Source of the DNA: Psettodes erumei
Taxonomy: Eukaryota; Chordata; Actinopteri; Pleuronectiformes; Psettodidae
Assembly (NCBI GenBank): GCA_016785225.1
Contig: JAFBJZ010000872.1
Span: forward strand, 2,779,001-2,843,000
Length of the DNA: 64,000 nt
Reading direction: 5' to 3'
Below are positions 13,001 to 26,279 of the stretch, in pieces. Position numbers and translations under genes: made by a program. Positions within the stretch are counted from its first letter, which is position 1. Every line of letters starts with the position of its first letter. The notes under the pieces are model-generated. The model saw nothing but the letters and a program-made list of their open reading frames with translations, was not told where the DNA came from and did no database searches.

Positions 13001-15540
13001 CCTACCGTGAACGTAGAAGCGTCTCCTCTCTGCCAGCTTTCCAGCAACTCACTCTCTCTTTTCGTCTCACGGCATCCCTGTCTCATTATTCAATCAATCA
13101 GTCAGCCAACTTGTGTCTTGACTGTTTTTTAAACTCCTGCTTCTCCCGTCTTGGAAAAGGAGAAGAGGGGAAAAAAGAGGCAGGAAGAAGTGAAACGATG
13201 GACTAGAGCAATCTGTTTTCGCTGGCAGCAGACAGCTGCCACTTGTTAATCTTTGCCCTCCTGTTTGATAACACAGTTGTTGGTACAGTGGTTTGACTGT
13301 TCTAGAAACAAGGATGCTGGCTTATCAGTGTGTTTAGTGTCTTATCATCCTACCAAACCTCTCCATTGGCTTGCATGGAAGTGGTCATATAATTTAACAA
13401 GCCTCCTCACACACACATTGGATACACAGTCTCACAGAAAAAAAGCCTTTGATTTGAAAGACTCAAGAGAGTTGTTTTTCTTTTGTTAAGTCTCTGAATC
13501 ACTTTTTATTTGCATTGTTTTTTTGATTATTGTGTGTGTGTCCTGTAATCAAAGGCACACTACTGCCCTACATTTCAGTGCTGAGGTAGAGACCCATCAA
13601 GGGGAATGTTCTAATTAACAATGCCGCAATTCTCGCTGACGCGTCTATCACTGGCAAACATCTCTTCAACTTCCAGCATCCTCACCTCAAAAGCATCCAC
13701 TCAACAGGGAATGTGCAAAACACACGCAGGGTTGTGTATATCCTTTGCTACAAGGGAAATAGTCAACGCTGATCTAGGCAGGGAGGCATTTTGCTGCAAA
13801 TAGAACAGTAAGAGGGGGAGAGAAATGCAGGCAGGCAGGTTGCCATGAAGGGGAAATACACACAGATGGCCTTGACAGACTGACAGACAGACAGGCAGCC
13901 ATAAAGATGCATACGTACAGGACGTGCATGCACACAGATATCTGTGCAACAGTGCACGCACAGCTGTGTGTTGCAACAAATCCTTGACGAGATTTTGTGT
14001 TCACGCTTGTGTATACGTTGGGGATCAGACCTGGATGTTGGATCACTCTTGGCTTTTAACAAATCCCTGCCAATCAAAGGCGTCCAGAAACCCAGCAATG
14101 ACAATGCTCTTTGTGTTCAATGATATATTGTATATACAGGATGTATATTTTTAAATATGGCTTCTGTGAATCAATTTATTAATTACAGAGCAATTTAAAA
14201 AACACAAACACTATACTAGTGTATAGTCATGAAGCAAAATCACATTTGGCAAAATAAATAAGTAATGTATACATCAAATTTTTAGGGACAGGATCAGTTA
14301 CCTTTGCTACTGTATCTTTTGAACGACTGAGCAAACCTTCATCCAGTGAGGAAGGCCATAACAGTTGGAGAAAGCTTGAAAATTTCTTATACATTTTTAT
14401 CATTTAATTTACTGAGCCATCTTGCTGTGAAAGCTGCACAGTCTTAAGATTTTTTTCGCCAGGATTTAAATCGCGTCTTTTTCTGCAAAAGTGATCTGGA
14501 GGCTGTTTAAGGATTTGACAGAACCACTCACGACGTTGACATCCTTAGACTGATGGACGTGAATGTATGTTTAATATCGGCATAAAGCATCAACGCACAG
14601 CAGCTTCAGTGTAAGAGAGCAGTGGTTTTTGTTTCATCCTTGGTAACTAACGACACAGTGGCGTAGGTTGGTGGCAGCAGGCAGGCCCCTGCTTGTGATG
14701 GCTGGTGTTCTGTCAGGGTTGGGGTGGTGTGTGTGTGGGTGGTGCTTTGCTGGATCCTGCTGGGTCTTTCGTCACCCCTGCTAATTGAGTGGTCCCGGTG
14801 ACCCTGTTGTCGCTGCCTGGTGACACAACAGGAACCAGTGCCGCTGCCCTCCACTTAAAGTCATAACTAGACATCTAGCTCTATGATGAGTGGTAGCTGT
14901 GGGATGTGTTCGCACATTGATGGATGAAATGATGGAAGGATAGATGCTAGATGAGGGCTGACTGTACTCACTATAGCATAGTCAGGAGGCAAGGTTAAGT
15001 GCAGCTCAGTGGCTCGGCACTGATGCTGTTACCATTCCTGCTTTGTTTTCTTGCAGGGCTGACAGAGCTAAAATTGAAATAGGCACAGGGAATCAAAAAG
15101 CCTCAAACTCCTGGCCTCTGGCAACATGAAAGTGTGGGAGGATGCACTCCGGAAGTGTAAGGGGAAATAAACAGTTTATTCTTTTGTGAGGAATTTTCCT
15201 TGCTGCAGGTACGCAGGCATAAAGACAGAGATAAAGGGATGCAGGGACGGTTCGACCCTTTTGAAATTGATACGCTGTACGAACATATGAGAATAACACT
15301 TCACAGATGCTCACAGGGTGATGTCGTGCCCCATCTTATGATTTTTCATTAAGTATGCTATAACAGCTGCACTTGTACATCTCACTCTGTAGTGACAGTC
15401 ATAGCATGCCAAGTCTTCAAGAAAAAAAGAAAAGAAAAGAAGAAATCACTCATATTTCAATGCATGCCTTTGGAATCTCTTTGAGTGAACATATGCCACT
15501 TTTCAGATGAGTGTTTTTGTGTTAACAAAATGGGAATCTT
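13001..15540. other. Gene-free interval
   Basis: Unique sequence with no gene or long repeat. An AT-rich patch at 14130-14290 and a short GTGTGTGTGGGTGG stretch at 14728-14742 are its only visible structure. Confidence 0.4.
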
Positions 15541-15572
15541 AATTTTGCTAAGCTAATTATAGCTTGTAGCCT

Positions 15573-15585
15573 GTTGCTTAGCAAC
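15573..15585. promoter_or_regulatory. Palindromic RFX-type X-box
   Basis: GTTGCTTAGCAAC is a perfect 13-bp palindrome matching the inverted-repeat X-box bound by RFX factors. It lies 30 bp from another symmetric block, AAGCTAATTATAGCTT (15550-15565). Confidence 0.4.
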
Positions 15586-15864
15586 CTAATGACAGGAGAC
15601 AGCAGGGAGTCAAGAATCTAACCTTTGGCTGGATGGAGCCAAGAGGTGACATTTGGATTTCCTTCATATCACCCTCTATTGATGCCCTGCATCCTGGCTG
15701 TGGCTGTGTTGCACTTTACAGTTCAAATGGTGTAAAGTATACTTTAAAGTACCTGTGTATTGTTTATACATAAGGTGGTAGAAAACCAAGCCAAACTCCA
15801 GTGGGGAAAATAGAAAGCTTTTAATGTCAGGGAGCTTTTTCGGGCTGTTTTGCAAACTACAGTC

Positions 15865-15893
15865 CACACACACACACACACACATATATATAT
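15865..15893. repeat. (CA)n(TA)n tract
   Basis: Ten CA units followed by TATATATATA. Confidence 0.9.
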
Positions 15894-16551
15894 GGACATG
15901 CATGATTCATCGTGTATTGTAGAAATATGCACTCAGTCACAGTATATCCTCTGTTGTCCTTCTACATCTACTTACAGGGAATAAAACACAGTTTGTCTTT
16001 GACTCATGTATGCATCATAAGTATTCCCATAATGCAAAACTGAAGACTATTGGGCTTATAGTATTGATAACCACCGTACAAATATCATTCACCACTCAGT
16101 ATTTAGAAACTGCCTAATTTTGAAGGGCTGGACCATAAATGCTCCTCTGTTTATTGCTTCATATATAGTTATGAATGGATCGCTGTCTGACTTAGGCGAA
16201 ATAATATTTTTGATCTCACTGTACACACACACACAGACAAACACTCTATCAATCACAGATCGGCAAAAGACAAGGTCCGTGCTCTGAAAATTTCTTTGTG
16301 GGTGTCTGATTTTTCCTCCTGTCGAGGGGGAGTATGGGGGGGTCCATGGCTCAGCGCCAAAATAGTTTTGAAGTATCTGTGAAAAGACTCCTCTTAATCC
16401 GTTTTATTTGCTCTGCTACCTCCGAACCATTTGTCCATGCCGAGCTCCCAAACCCTCCACTACACCCAGCCATCTCAGGGATTTAATGTGGTAGAGCAGA
16501 GGTGCAAGAGCCCGCAGACAGTTAAAAAAAAAAGCCATCTGGCCAGGGAGG

Positions 16552-16553
<2 letters not shown>

Positions 16554-16602
<49 letters not shown>
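16554..16602. repeat. (GT)n microsatellite
   Basis: About 24 GT units. Confidence 0.95.
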
Positions 16603-16603
<1 letters not shown>

Positions 16604-19600
16604 TGGTGAAGTGGGGGTGCAGGGAGGTTTGGGGCAGAGGAGTCGTGCTGGGCAATCAAAATGACGGACAGCAGTGAGAAGTTGTTTTGCGGGCTCCCAC
16701 GTACATGCAAAGTAGGCCGACTTGTGAGCTTTCACAGCTCCCTCTGGTCCTCAGGTAAACACTGACCGGCAGAGGTATGCGCCGGCCTCTCCCCACCTCA
16801 GTGTTTGCGTGTGTGTGTTTTTGTTTGTGTATGGTAATAATGTGTTTGTTGGCTCGCCCGTGAGAGGAATAGAGCGAACTTTCTTGTGTTTACGTCCATG
16901 TCTGTGGCTGGTGTGTGTGTTCCACAAGAAAGGCTGCCAAGTTTATTTTTGCAGCCTTTTTTTCCCCTTTTTTCCTCTTTTTTTTTCCACCAATGATAGT
17001 GTTCGCTGGTCGAAAACGTTTGACCAGAGAAGTCAGGGTTAGCAGGTGAAATAAACAGCATCCATATTTCATGAACCGTCAAAAAAAAAACCCCAAAAAC
17101 AAAAAAAACTTCTTGGATTTGACACAGGCTCAGTTCTAAGGACACTGTGAAATGGGCGCACAATTGCTGCTCTTCGCTTTGAGCAAATATTATAATCCTA
17201 TTCTCTTATGCTTTCCATCTTGCCCTCTCTCCCTAATGTTCACCCCAGTGGCGGCCCCTTTCCCCAAGTGAAAACCCCTCCGAATGTGTGGAGGCTTCAT
17301 TTTTCACTCTCCCTTTGGGGCTCTGTTGTCAGAGAGCAGCCCTTAGGAAGTCTTTATTTCTGCCAGGCAGGGCCTCTTGCGTTCCTCCACCCTCTCCCTC
17401 CGTTCTCATGGCTGTCCCCCCCACCTGCTGGGATCCTGATCCCAGCCGGGGCAGGGCTTCAGCGGGGGACAATTACTGCTGCTCCCCAGCTTTGATCATC
17501 TGACCACATGGAAGCATAACAGCTGACCACATGTTTCAGCAGACAAGAAGAAGAAGTAAAGAGAGAAAGGAGGAAGAGTTAGAATAGGGTGAGAAGAAGA
17601 AAAGAACCCCCCCCCCTTTTCATTTGAGTTGAGCCCAAAGTTCCATTCCACTTTGGGATCTTTTTTGGAGTTAGCCCGAACGGTCAGATCTGTGTTTCAG
17701 GGAGTTTCCTTTGATGGTGATTATTTATTTGGATCAGGGCAACCATACTTATTACGGACTATGTCTGGCTACAGCCTCCAATAAAGTTCGGTTTCAATTT
17801 GCCACTCTCTCTTTTGTGAGTGCCGCAGAGAGAGAAAGAGAGAAGCAATTTGAGGCAGCCCTTGTAAAAAGTGAGTGCTAAGTCTGCTGGTATTGTCGGC
17901 CAAATTGTCAGGAGGCCAACTGGGCTCTGCTGTCGTGTTCTGGGCACTGCCTGGCTTTCTCTCAACCGAGGCCTCCGTTTCATTCAGGCAGCCTCTCCTC
18001 AAAGTCAGGCGCTTTTCATGTGGGCGCGCGGGGGTGACCGTGGCACACTGGCTCAGTCACAAAGTCACCATCGCGGATGATGCGTGATGCAGGTTAAAAT
18101 GGATGTTAAGCTATCAGGGGCAAGTGCTAAAAAGGTGAGAGAAATACATATGAAGTAGCTCTTATTCTGGAAGAATGCCAGTATTTTGAAAGTGTCATCA
18201 ATAATGGGTACATAAAGAAGATGCAGATAAAGAACAATGCTAGTCTAATATTTTATTGCAATAAAGTTCTTAGTTTTTTGATTTATGAATGTGTAAGTCC
18301 CCCATGTTTGGAGTATCAACTGACAGGATCTGGCCAGGGGGGTTAGACAGAAACTGCCAAGGCTGAGGAAGAGGGGAGGGACCCTGCTTTGCTCTGGTTT
18401 GTCAGGGATGGCCTCTTGTTGGAGTGTCCCAATTGTGGAGGAGATCACTTTACCACATTAAGGGTGCCTCAAAAGAACCTCTTCAGCAGCACTTTGGCCC
18501 AGCCTGGAAGAACGGGGCTTGTTTTGACTGGTCTGCCACCTTTTATTGTCACCGCTCTGCCGACCAAACAGCCGGCTCCTGCCTCGGCTACGCTGCCCCC
18601 GCGGCTCTCCGAGAGATGCTCACGCAAACACTTGCACGCGCTGAAAGCGGTAATGTGAATAATCGCATATGCAGTCCAAAAACACTTGCGTGCACCGACC
18701 CGCACACACACACACACAAAGCCCTTCGGCGTGCTGGAGAGGTTGCAAAGATTGGAATCTGCTTTGATGATAGCACCGGTCGAATGAAGCATACGAGCAA
18801 TATAAATGTGCTGGCAGGTGTGTGAGAGAGGGAGACTTGTTGCCGTTATCTTTGTAACGAACAAAAGACTCACAAGTTCATATTTCATCAAAGCAAAACA
18901 AGAAGAAAAAAACCTGCAGAGCAGATTTCTTCCTAAAATATTTTAAAATTTTCCCTGTTCTGCATTTAATACTTTCTACCAGTGCAGAACATTTGACGTA
19001 ATATCCCTGTGACAGAACCATCAGCAAAATTAAAGGTGTACACAGATCTGTAGCATTTAACAGTCTCTTAATGAGAAGTAGCTATGACAAATTGGAGCTG
19101 TTTATATCTGCATTTTTAATGTAAATAAAAAAACAGCATAGAACCTGTTCTGGCAGACAGACGTGCACACAAAAAAATCCACGGATATTTCTCAGCAGCA
19201 ACCTGTGTATGTCTGAATGAGAGAATCCTGTAATTAAATGCTTGCAGGCAGGATGAATGACTTCCCTTCCTGCTGTAACTGACGTGGCATATCAGAATAA
19301 ATTAAAAGAAAACGTATGAACTCAATGAATTTATCACTGCACAGATTGTTTTTTTTATCCATGTTTTTTTTTTTTTAACAAAGAGATAAATAAAAAATCA
19401 TATAATAGGACAAAAAGTTGAAAAATCAGGTTTGAATCTGTGAAGGCAAATTTGTTTTTACAAATCAAACAGGAAATTATGTCTCATTAGCAAATGTTAG
19501 TGTGTAATGTTATTTAATTGCTTTAATTAGATGAAATACAGGGCGTTTTACAAGTAGACATGATAGCGTGTTGTTCTGCTCGGTGTATGTTCACATTTCC

Positions 19601-19654
19601 CCTCTAAAACCCAAGTTAGTTTTGCTCCAAAGACGGGGGGTCACTTTATGACGT

Positions 19655-19910
19655 GGCCTCGGTCATTTGTGTATCCTGCCTTACTTCATAATCATTTTTA
19701 TCCGGCAGTTAAAAATAATTAACAAGTCATGCTCTTTTGTCGTCCACCATTTTAGGTCCTCGCTCCGGCAATGAAAGGCCTCTCCATCAGCATGGTCACG
19801 TAATAGTGTCAGGATGCATTTTAAAGTGCAGTAATTCAGTGGTTTACACGGCCTCATAAAATACCGACATGCCCCGATAATGAGAAGCATGAATGGAAAC
19901 TTGGAGTTCC
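19655..19910. promoter_or_regulatory. Conserved-element-like island
   Basis: Repeat-free block with CATAATCATTTTTATCCGGC, AAAAATAATTAACAAG, GGTCACGTAATAG, AGTGCAGTAATTCAG and CCCGATAATGAG. Composition resembles a developmental enhancer; it is sharply bounded by a TG repeat and a (GAAA)n tract at its right side. Confidence 0.35.
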
Positions 19911-19919
19911 TTGTGGCCC

Positions 19920-22200
19920 CTGTGTGTGTGTGTATGTCTGAGTGGAGAGATGCAGTCTGAAGGACGAAAGGAAGCAAAAAGCAAGAAAGGAAGAAAGAAA
20001 GAAAGAAAGAAAAGCTGGGAAAATGTTGGGTTTTTTTATAATCACACAGCTGCTCTCTAGAATCCTGCTTCACAGAGGAAGAAGGAGGAGGATGACAGAA
20101 GAGCCGTACTCCTTTTCTTAGAAGCGTATGTTCCCAAAATGCCCATAATCTGAGGCTGGTATGCAGGTTCAGAGTGGCAGGATTGAAACTGAGGAGTCCC
20201 ATGGTTTCCACCTCTCTGAGTGATATCATATGGACAAACAGCAAAGGTCACAGACAGCTCAAGCACATAACTCTTCATCTTTTAGCCTGCTCTGCCTCTC
20301 TTTATGGCGTCTTGATCTACTGACAGGCAGGCTGTGTGTGTGTGTGTGTAAGCGCGCACACATATGTACTGTACACGACTACATGTAACCGAATGTGAAT
20401 ATGTACACGCAGCGGGCGCCGAGGCTGTCCGCGCGCACACACGCGTGTTCTTCAACACATGTCCACATGTTTTTCTTCACCGGGCGATCAGTGTCAGGCG
20501 TGTTGCGGAACGCATCTTAATCTCACAGAGCCCAGCGTCTCTGCTGTCATGGCATAAATCATGATGCAGCGTGGAGGTGGTGGCAGGCAGCGTGAGTCAG
20601 AGAAGCAGTCTGCTTGACTTCACACTCGCTGGGGATCTGGTAACTCAGCAGGTAGCCTGAGTACAGATTGAAACTAACTCTGCCTTTCTGCGCTCGACAC
20701 ATCCCGTGAGCTCCATTCAAGAGCATGACTGTTCCTTTTATTGTAGAATAAATTGCAGGAGTTCTTTTTTTCTTTTTTTTTATTGTGCACAGATGGGATA
20801 AGTTCAGGGTTGCTCAGCTCCCAGTCATTTTCGTACAAGGTGCGTGTGTGTAAAGGACTTGATGTAATTCAGATTTTACTGGAATAACCTGTGAGACTGT
20901 AATTTTATGATCCAAAAAAATGGCTGTGTTTAAGTGATACTTAAAGAAGGGGAACTGAGGTCATGGTTGTGCTAGTGATTTGTTAGCCTCAGATGGTCAC
21001 TGGGCACAAGTGAGTTCAATCCGGGAATCAGCCTGCGACCTTTCACTGGGGTTACCACCACAAGGGCTGTTTTTCATCTCCCCTGTGTTTTCGTTTGCAC
21101 TAACAAGATTGACTTATAGCAGATTTGCACTACTGTGCATGTCATAGCCACTGATTAACTAGCAGTTATTCATCCACGGAGCAGTGTAGCACCGACACCA
21201 ACGAGGACGTCTGATTTATATTAACAGCTCTGCAGGCACATCTGTGTTTATCAGGCAACAGCTTTGAACGTGACTCAGCCAATCAAAACTATCTGTTTTC
21301 TAATATCTTCTATGGCCGAGGTAAGCGTGTAAATCAGTATTTCTCTACTGCAGGCAGTTGCTGGGGCCTGGTGCCAATGAGTGTGTGAATTACACCCATG
21401 CATAAAGCTGTCCCTGTGTCCTGCTGGCCAAGAGCTACAGGGAAGCTGGAAATGATCGTAAATTAAGCAGCACTTGAATGAGGAAATCGTACGAAATCTG
21501 GGATTGAAAGGAACATTTGGACTGATTACCACAGTCCATGAGAGAAGTTCCCATAAATTGAGGGAGGCTGACACAGGTGGAGCACGGGGACGCACAGTAT
21601 CAGAGCGCTAGACTACATCGCGGACTGGAAGAGACGGAGGGGAGGTCAGAGTTGGGATACATCTGCCATAGTAACAGTAGTAGCGGTAAACGTTTGGCCC
21701 AGCTGATGCCTGCCACAAGAGATGAATTATTCACTCGCTTGTCAAATCAATAATGACCCGGTCTTTAGTGGCCTCCTCTCCCCACTGCCCTACTTATCAG
21801 TTTTTTGGGGGAGAGGACATTCGTGTGCGGAAAAGATATGGTAGCGGGTTCATTGTGGCGCATGTGTGGCCCCTCGCTGAGGTAAAGTGGACATTATTTA
21901 TTGTCATTTTAAGGATTGTTTCTGAAAAAAATTGGAACTTTAAACAGAGCATTACGACAAATAAAAAGAACCTCACTGAAGCTGGATTGAAGCGAGCGCC
22001 CATGATTAATATGGCAGTTTTGTTCAAATGGAGGCGGTGGTGGGGGGGGGTTGCCATGGGTTTAAGGGCATGGGCATGTTTGGATGGCACAGCCCACCCC
22101 CTGCCCCTCTGCCTCTGTTCATGTGTCACTCACTGTCTTCCAGCCTGTAATTTTCCATCTACTGTAACAGTCTGGGCACATCGCCACCCAGGGAACTTTT
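19920..22200. other. Gene-free interval
   Basis: Short TG repeats at 19921-19933 and 20335-20349, (GAAA)n at 19985-20012, and otherwise unique sequence. No gene was recognised. Confidence 0.4.
19985..20012. repeat. (GAAA)n tract
   Basis: Imperfect tetranucleotide run (GAAAGGAAGAAAGAAAGAAA...). Confidence 0.85.
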
Positions 22201-22204
22201 AAAA

Positions 22205-22454
22205 TAAATAAAGAATTCATTAAATAATTAGTATCTCCACAACAATCTCTTTTGTTCTGTCAATCTCGGAGCGCTCAACAGTCACCCCGAGAGATGGTGA
22301 GAGAAAGAGAGTGAGCGAGCAGGAGAGAGGAAGAGAGAGTGAAATTAGTGGAAAAATCAATTTTAAAAAATTAAAAGCATTGAATCTTTTGAAATGCTTT
22401 TTACTTATCCACCATTGATTACATCTAATTGGACCTCATTTCCTGAACAAAAAA

Positions 22455-22455
<1 letters not shown>
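22205..22455. promoter_or_regulatory. Conserved-element-like island with paired SOX-like sites
   Basis: Contains GAATTCATTAAATAATTAG, then AACAATCTCTTTTGTT (22241-22256), two inward-facing SOX-type cores, then GAAATTAGTG, AAAAATCAATTTT and ACCATTGATTACATCTAATT. It is flanked on the right by two long GT repeats. The role is inferred. Confidence 0.33.

Positions 22456-22456
<1 letters not shown>

Positions 22457-22487
<31 letters not shown>
22457..22487. repeat. (GT)n microsatellite
   Basis: About 15 GT units after an A7 run. Confidence 0.95.
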
Positions 22488-22488
<1 letters not shown>

Positions 22489-22614
22489 ACGCATGTCAGG
22501 TTGTGTGTTTGTGACATTTCCTAATGGCTGCATGCATAGATGATAACCACTTGGCTTGGAGACAGACAGATATGAAAGGCTGTCACTCTGAGTGGAGACA
22601 GCTATAATGGCCCC

Positions 22615-22625
22615 TGTGTGTGTGT

Positions 22626-22667
<42 letters not shown>
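22615..22667. repeat. (TG)n microsatellite with one TA interruption
   Basis: About 26 units with a single GTAT interruption. Confidence 0.95.
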
Positions 22668-22668
<1 letters not shown>

Positions 22669-22669
22669 A

Positions 22670-23695
22670 TGAAAGGGTGATGATAGGGGCCCATAGTTGG
22701 GGCCCGGCCATGCTTCCTAATCAAAGCCCATCCTCTCGCTGGGTGCTTGAACATCAGTGTCTTGTGGTATGGTGTTTACATTGGGAGAGATGGAGCAGAA
22801 CCACCTCTTTGTCCCCTTAGAGATATGACATTGCCCCCCACCCCACCCCCCCCCCACCCCCGCCCCACCCTGCTGTACGTGAGGTTAGCAGCCTGGAACA
22901 TCTTTGTATTTATGAACCCCTTGCACTGGAGCTGCACAGAATAATGCAAACCTGTCATAAAAGAAAAATGCAGTGAAGCTACTGAAGTAGATTAATGCTA
23001 AAGACGCTCACAACAGGTTGATTGTCCTTTTATACATCACATTACCATCTGCAAAATAATAGGTCACCCTGAGAGCGACTTCACTGTAATATCTGAGACC
23101 TCGAAGAGATATGAGATAACACTTTGAGTCCACTGTGAAGAGATTACAGAAACTGCAAAAAGTTTGTGTGATGTGATGTGTCGCCAAAATCATATATGAC
23201 AAACACAGACAATCTGCACTGACAGATGAAAGGCAAGCCGAGGGAACCCAACGGGTCAGTTTCAGCATACGTGTTTCAGTGGTAAATACTGGCCATCTCC
23301 AAGCAGCTGAATGTGGCCCACCATTGTGTTTGCAGTTGTCAAGTCAAAACCCCCTGTTTACATTATTTTGTCTACCCTCTGTGATACTGGTTGTTTATGT
23401 ATGTTTGGATAAGAATCTTTACTTGGTTTTGATGTCCGGCGATGGAGGTGCCCCCTTTTTTCCAATCTAAAAAAACCCCCAAAAAACAAAAATGCAAGTG
23501 CTTCAATAACAACTACCTTAACATACATTAAAAAAACAAAAAACAAGAAGAAAGAGCATTGTTACAAAACTGAAAAATATAAAAATAACACTAAAGCCCG
23601 TGAACATATCAGCTTTAATGGAATTGGTGAAATGAGTGATTGTGTCCCTGTGCACCCAAGAATAAAACTTTTACAGGCTGAATATTCTGTATTCT
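22670..23695. other. Gene-free interval
   Basis: Contains a C-rich stretch (22831-22870) and unique AT-rich sequence. No gene was recognised. Confidence 0.4.
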
Positions 23696-23699
23696 ATTT

Positions 23700-24215
23700 A
23701 TTATGAATGTTAAACATCTCATTGCTGCCCCCCCGTCCCCTCCAAACAGATATGTAGAGTTTTACAGTTTTGGAATGTTGCCCTTCAACACTTTTTGGGC
23801 ACTTGTCGCTCCCGTCTCTCACTCCTGTCTTTTTATTTTGTCTCAGGCACTACATCGACTAGGCATTTTGGGGTTTTTTTCTGAAATTAATGGGGAATTA
23901 ATGATTCCGTTATTCCCCCGCTGTGCTAGGAAAGGGGAGGGGGGTGTTCTTTTTTTAATCGCTCAACCTCTAGAAACTGATTGGAGCAGAAAAAATACGC
24001 CCAGTCCCCTTCTGCCAGGCCTCACAATGGAGGCGCTGATTTTTTTGATAGGGTTCTATGCTGTCAGGGGGCCAGCTGGAATTAGAAGTGGATTAATAAT
24101 TTTAAACAAGGCTAAACCGCTTGGACTGTCTGTCTGTCTGCTCTTTCCGATGCTTAGCAAATGGTCCGTCTGCTCCCCGATCACATCAAAACAATCTAAA
24201 AACACTATATCTTCC
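23700..24215 (+). promoter_or_regulatory. Conserved-element-like island that is also open over 171 codons
   Basis: Repeat-free block with GAAATTAATGGGGAATTAAT, GGATTAATAATTTTAAAC and GATTTTTTTGATAG, typical of homeodomain-rich enhancers. One plus-strand frame stays open across 23703-24218 but shows no domain, no coding-like composition and no splice context, so I read it as non-coding. Confidence 0.33.
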
Positions 24216-24219
24216 TAAT

Positions 24220-26069
24220 GAAGAGGGTTGGCTTTAGGTTTTGGCCTCGAGAACACATGAAAACATGCTCATTTAGGCAGATTTCACAAAGTTCTGAGTC
24301 TGCGAATAAGCCAGGATTATCGTGGACATTTTTGCATCAGCAGAACAACATCCTTAAAAGAAGCATTACTTTGGCTTTACTATGAGTGTGTTTATGAGTA
24401 GGTGCTGTTTCTCCCCAGTAGCTGGTGAACTTTTTTGGATTACTTGTCCACTGTTCTTTTATGCTTTTGATTAAGATAATCCTGGACTGGCTTTTAGCAG
24501 ATTTCCAGCAAACTATGCAGCGAAAACACTAATCTACCTGATGGCTGCCACCTGATTTATACCACCTATGTAAACCGCTCCAACCTGCATTGTTAATACT
24601 AATACGTTGTTAATAACAATATATAAAAATTCTCCTTGTGCCAGCTGGTGTGCCATGGTGCGGGACATGCTGTGGACTGAGTTGGTCCAGTGGTTGAAAA
24701 GCTAAGACCACCAGAATGGTGACCCCAGTCAGAGGAAAGATTAGGTTTAGCACCAGTGGCAGTGGGAGTGGTAAATGGTGAGTCGCAGGGATTTTTTTTA
24801 GGGTGGGGTTGGGGTGGGGGGGTGGGTTGTTTGGAATGATCTAAAAGCAGACGTGTTACCAACTGAATCTGGGTATAGTAAAGCCTAACAAATCAGACCC
24901 TGCTGGTCTCTCACTGAACAGAACCATGTCTCAATAATCCCCCATGTAATTTATGTGTGTTTTTGGGGTACAAGTGTGTATGTCTGTGTTACAACGACAG
25001 AGAGACAGACGGACAGAGAGGTTCGAGAGAGTGTGAATGTCAATCATTTTTCTTAATATTCCTATTGCTCCTCCTCTGACTAAACAGGATGAAGGAGGAG
25101 GCTCCGAAAGGGCCCAAAATGAGAGCCAGGAAAAACCAGACTCCACTGCACAGGTCATGTCCATTTTACAAACAGTGTTTTGGATCTAAATCCATTTACG
25201 CTGCTTAATCCGGACAAGACAAATGCACCTACAAGAGGCACAGATAAAGACAGGAATAAAGTAAAGAAATTGGGCTATAACATAAATCTATACTTTTTTC
25301 TCCTTTTAATTCAGTCATTATAAAAATGTTCTGTGAATGTAGCAGGGACATTAGCCCCCTTCTGAGCTATTATCCTGGCTGTCTGGTGTTGCAATTTCAC
25401 ACTCCACTGATTTCGACAAGCAGTAGAGAGTCTGCATGCCCCAGATTTCACCTTATTTAGGTAATACAGGAAAATCATTCCCAAGACAAGGTAAATTAAA
25501 CTGGGTACTGGACTGGCACACTGCTCAACAGAATATCAAAGGAAAACATGGTGAGGGGAGAGCTGGGTATTTTTTTCCACCACATAAAGTTGACAGTAAA
25601 ACGCTGGAAATGAAACTGAGCTCCACGCAGATTTTACTCCACTTCATAAACCTGACGGCTCTGAGTTATTTCGCTGCTGAAACGATGCACTGCTCCGTTC
25701 TGAGAAAAAAAAAATCAGTTGTCTTAAAAAAACCTGCTAAGCACAAAAAAACATATTCTGTTTTTTTGGTTTTGTTTTGCAAAGGCCAAGTTCTCTATCT
25801 TGTCTCAAGGTGTGAACTTGGTCGTTGAAGGCGGAGCCGGTTCCCGAAATCACGTCTTACAATATCCCCTTTTTACAACAGCTTTCCACCACCTTCATTT
25901 CCAACGCATGGATGACGGCACGTTAAATGTAACTGACAGACAGGAGAGCTTATACATTATTTATGTTCCGCAAGAATGAAAACAAACCGCCTGCGTGGTT
26001 ACGTTTCTCACTATTAAACTGTATCCTGACCTACACACACAGCTTGAGTTAGACCCCCCCATACCCCCC

Positions 26070-26112
<43 letters not shown>

Positions 26113-26270
26113 ACTCCTACCCACCTCCAACCTTTTGTTTTATTTAGAGGAGGAATCTGTCTAAATGATCTTTTTTTGGCTCCTTTTGCAGAAGAGAATC
26201 GCGTGTAAATGGTTAAAAATAGAAGAGAGACACTAAACGAGATAACCGTGAATGAATTTTTGAAACGCTG
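24220..26270. other. Gene-free interval
   Basis: G-rich GGGGTTGGGGTGGGGG run at 24803-24822 and CA repeat 26079-26112. Other sequence is unique and AT-rich, without a recognisable gene. Confidence 0.4.
26079..26112. repeat. (CA)n microsatellite
   Basis: About 17 CA units preceded by CATATATA. Confidence 0.95.
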
Positions 26271-26279
26271 ATATATTTT

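Larger units (their letters stand above)
15600..19650. other. Gene-free interval
   Basis: No gene was recognised. It has CA/TA repeat 15865-15893, GT repeat 16554-16602 and poly-A/T-rich stretches at 16950-17110 and 19340-19400. The rest is unique sequence, GC-richer at 17220-18100 and AT-rich at 18890-19520. Confidence 0.4.

Noticed and set aside
19681..20244. 187-codon minus-strand frame
   Set aside because: Runs through a (GAAA)n tract and an enhancer-like block with no protein signature.
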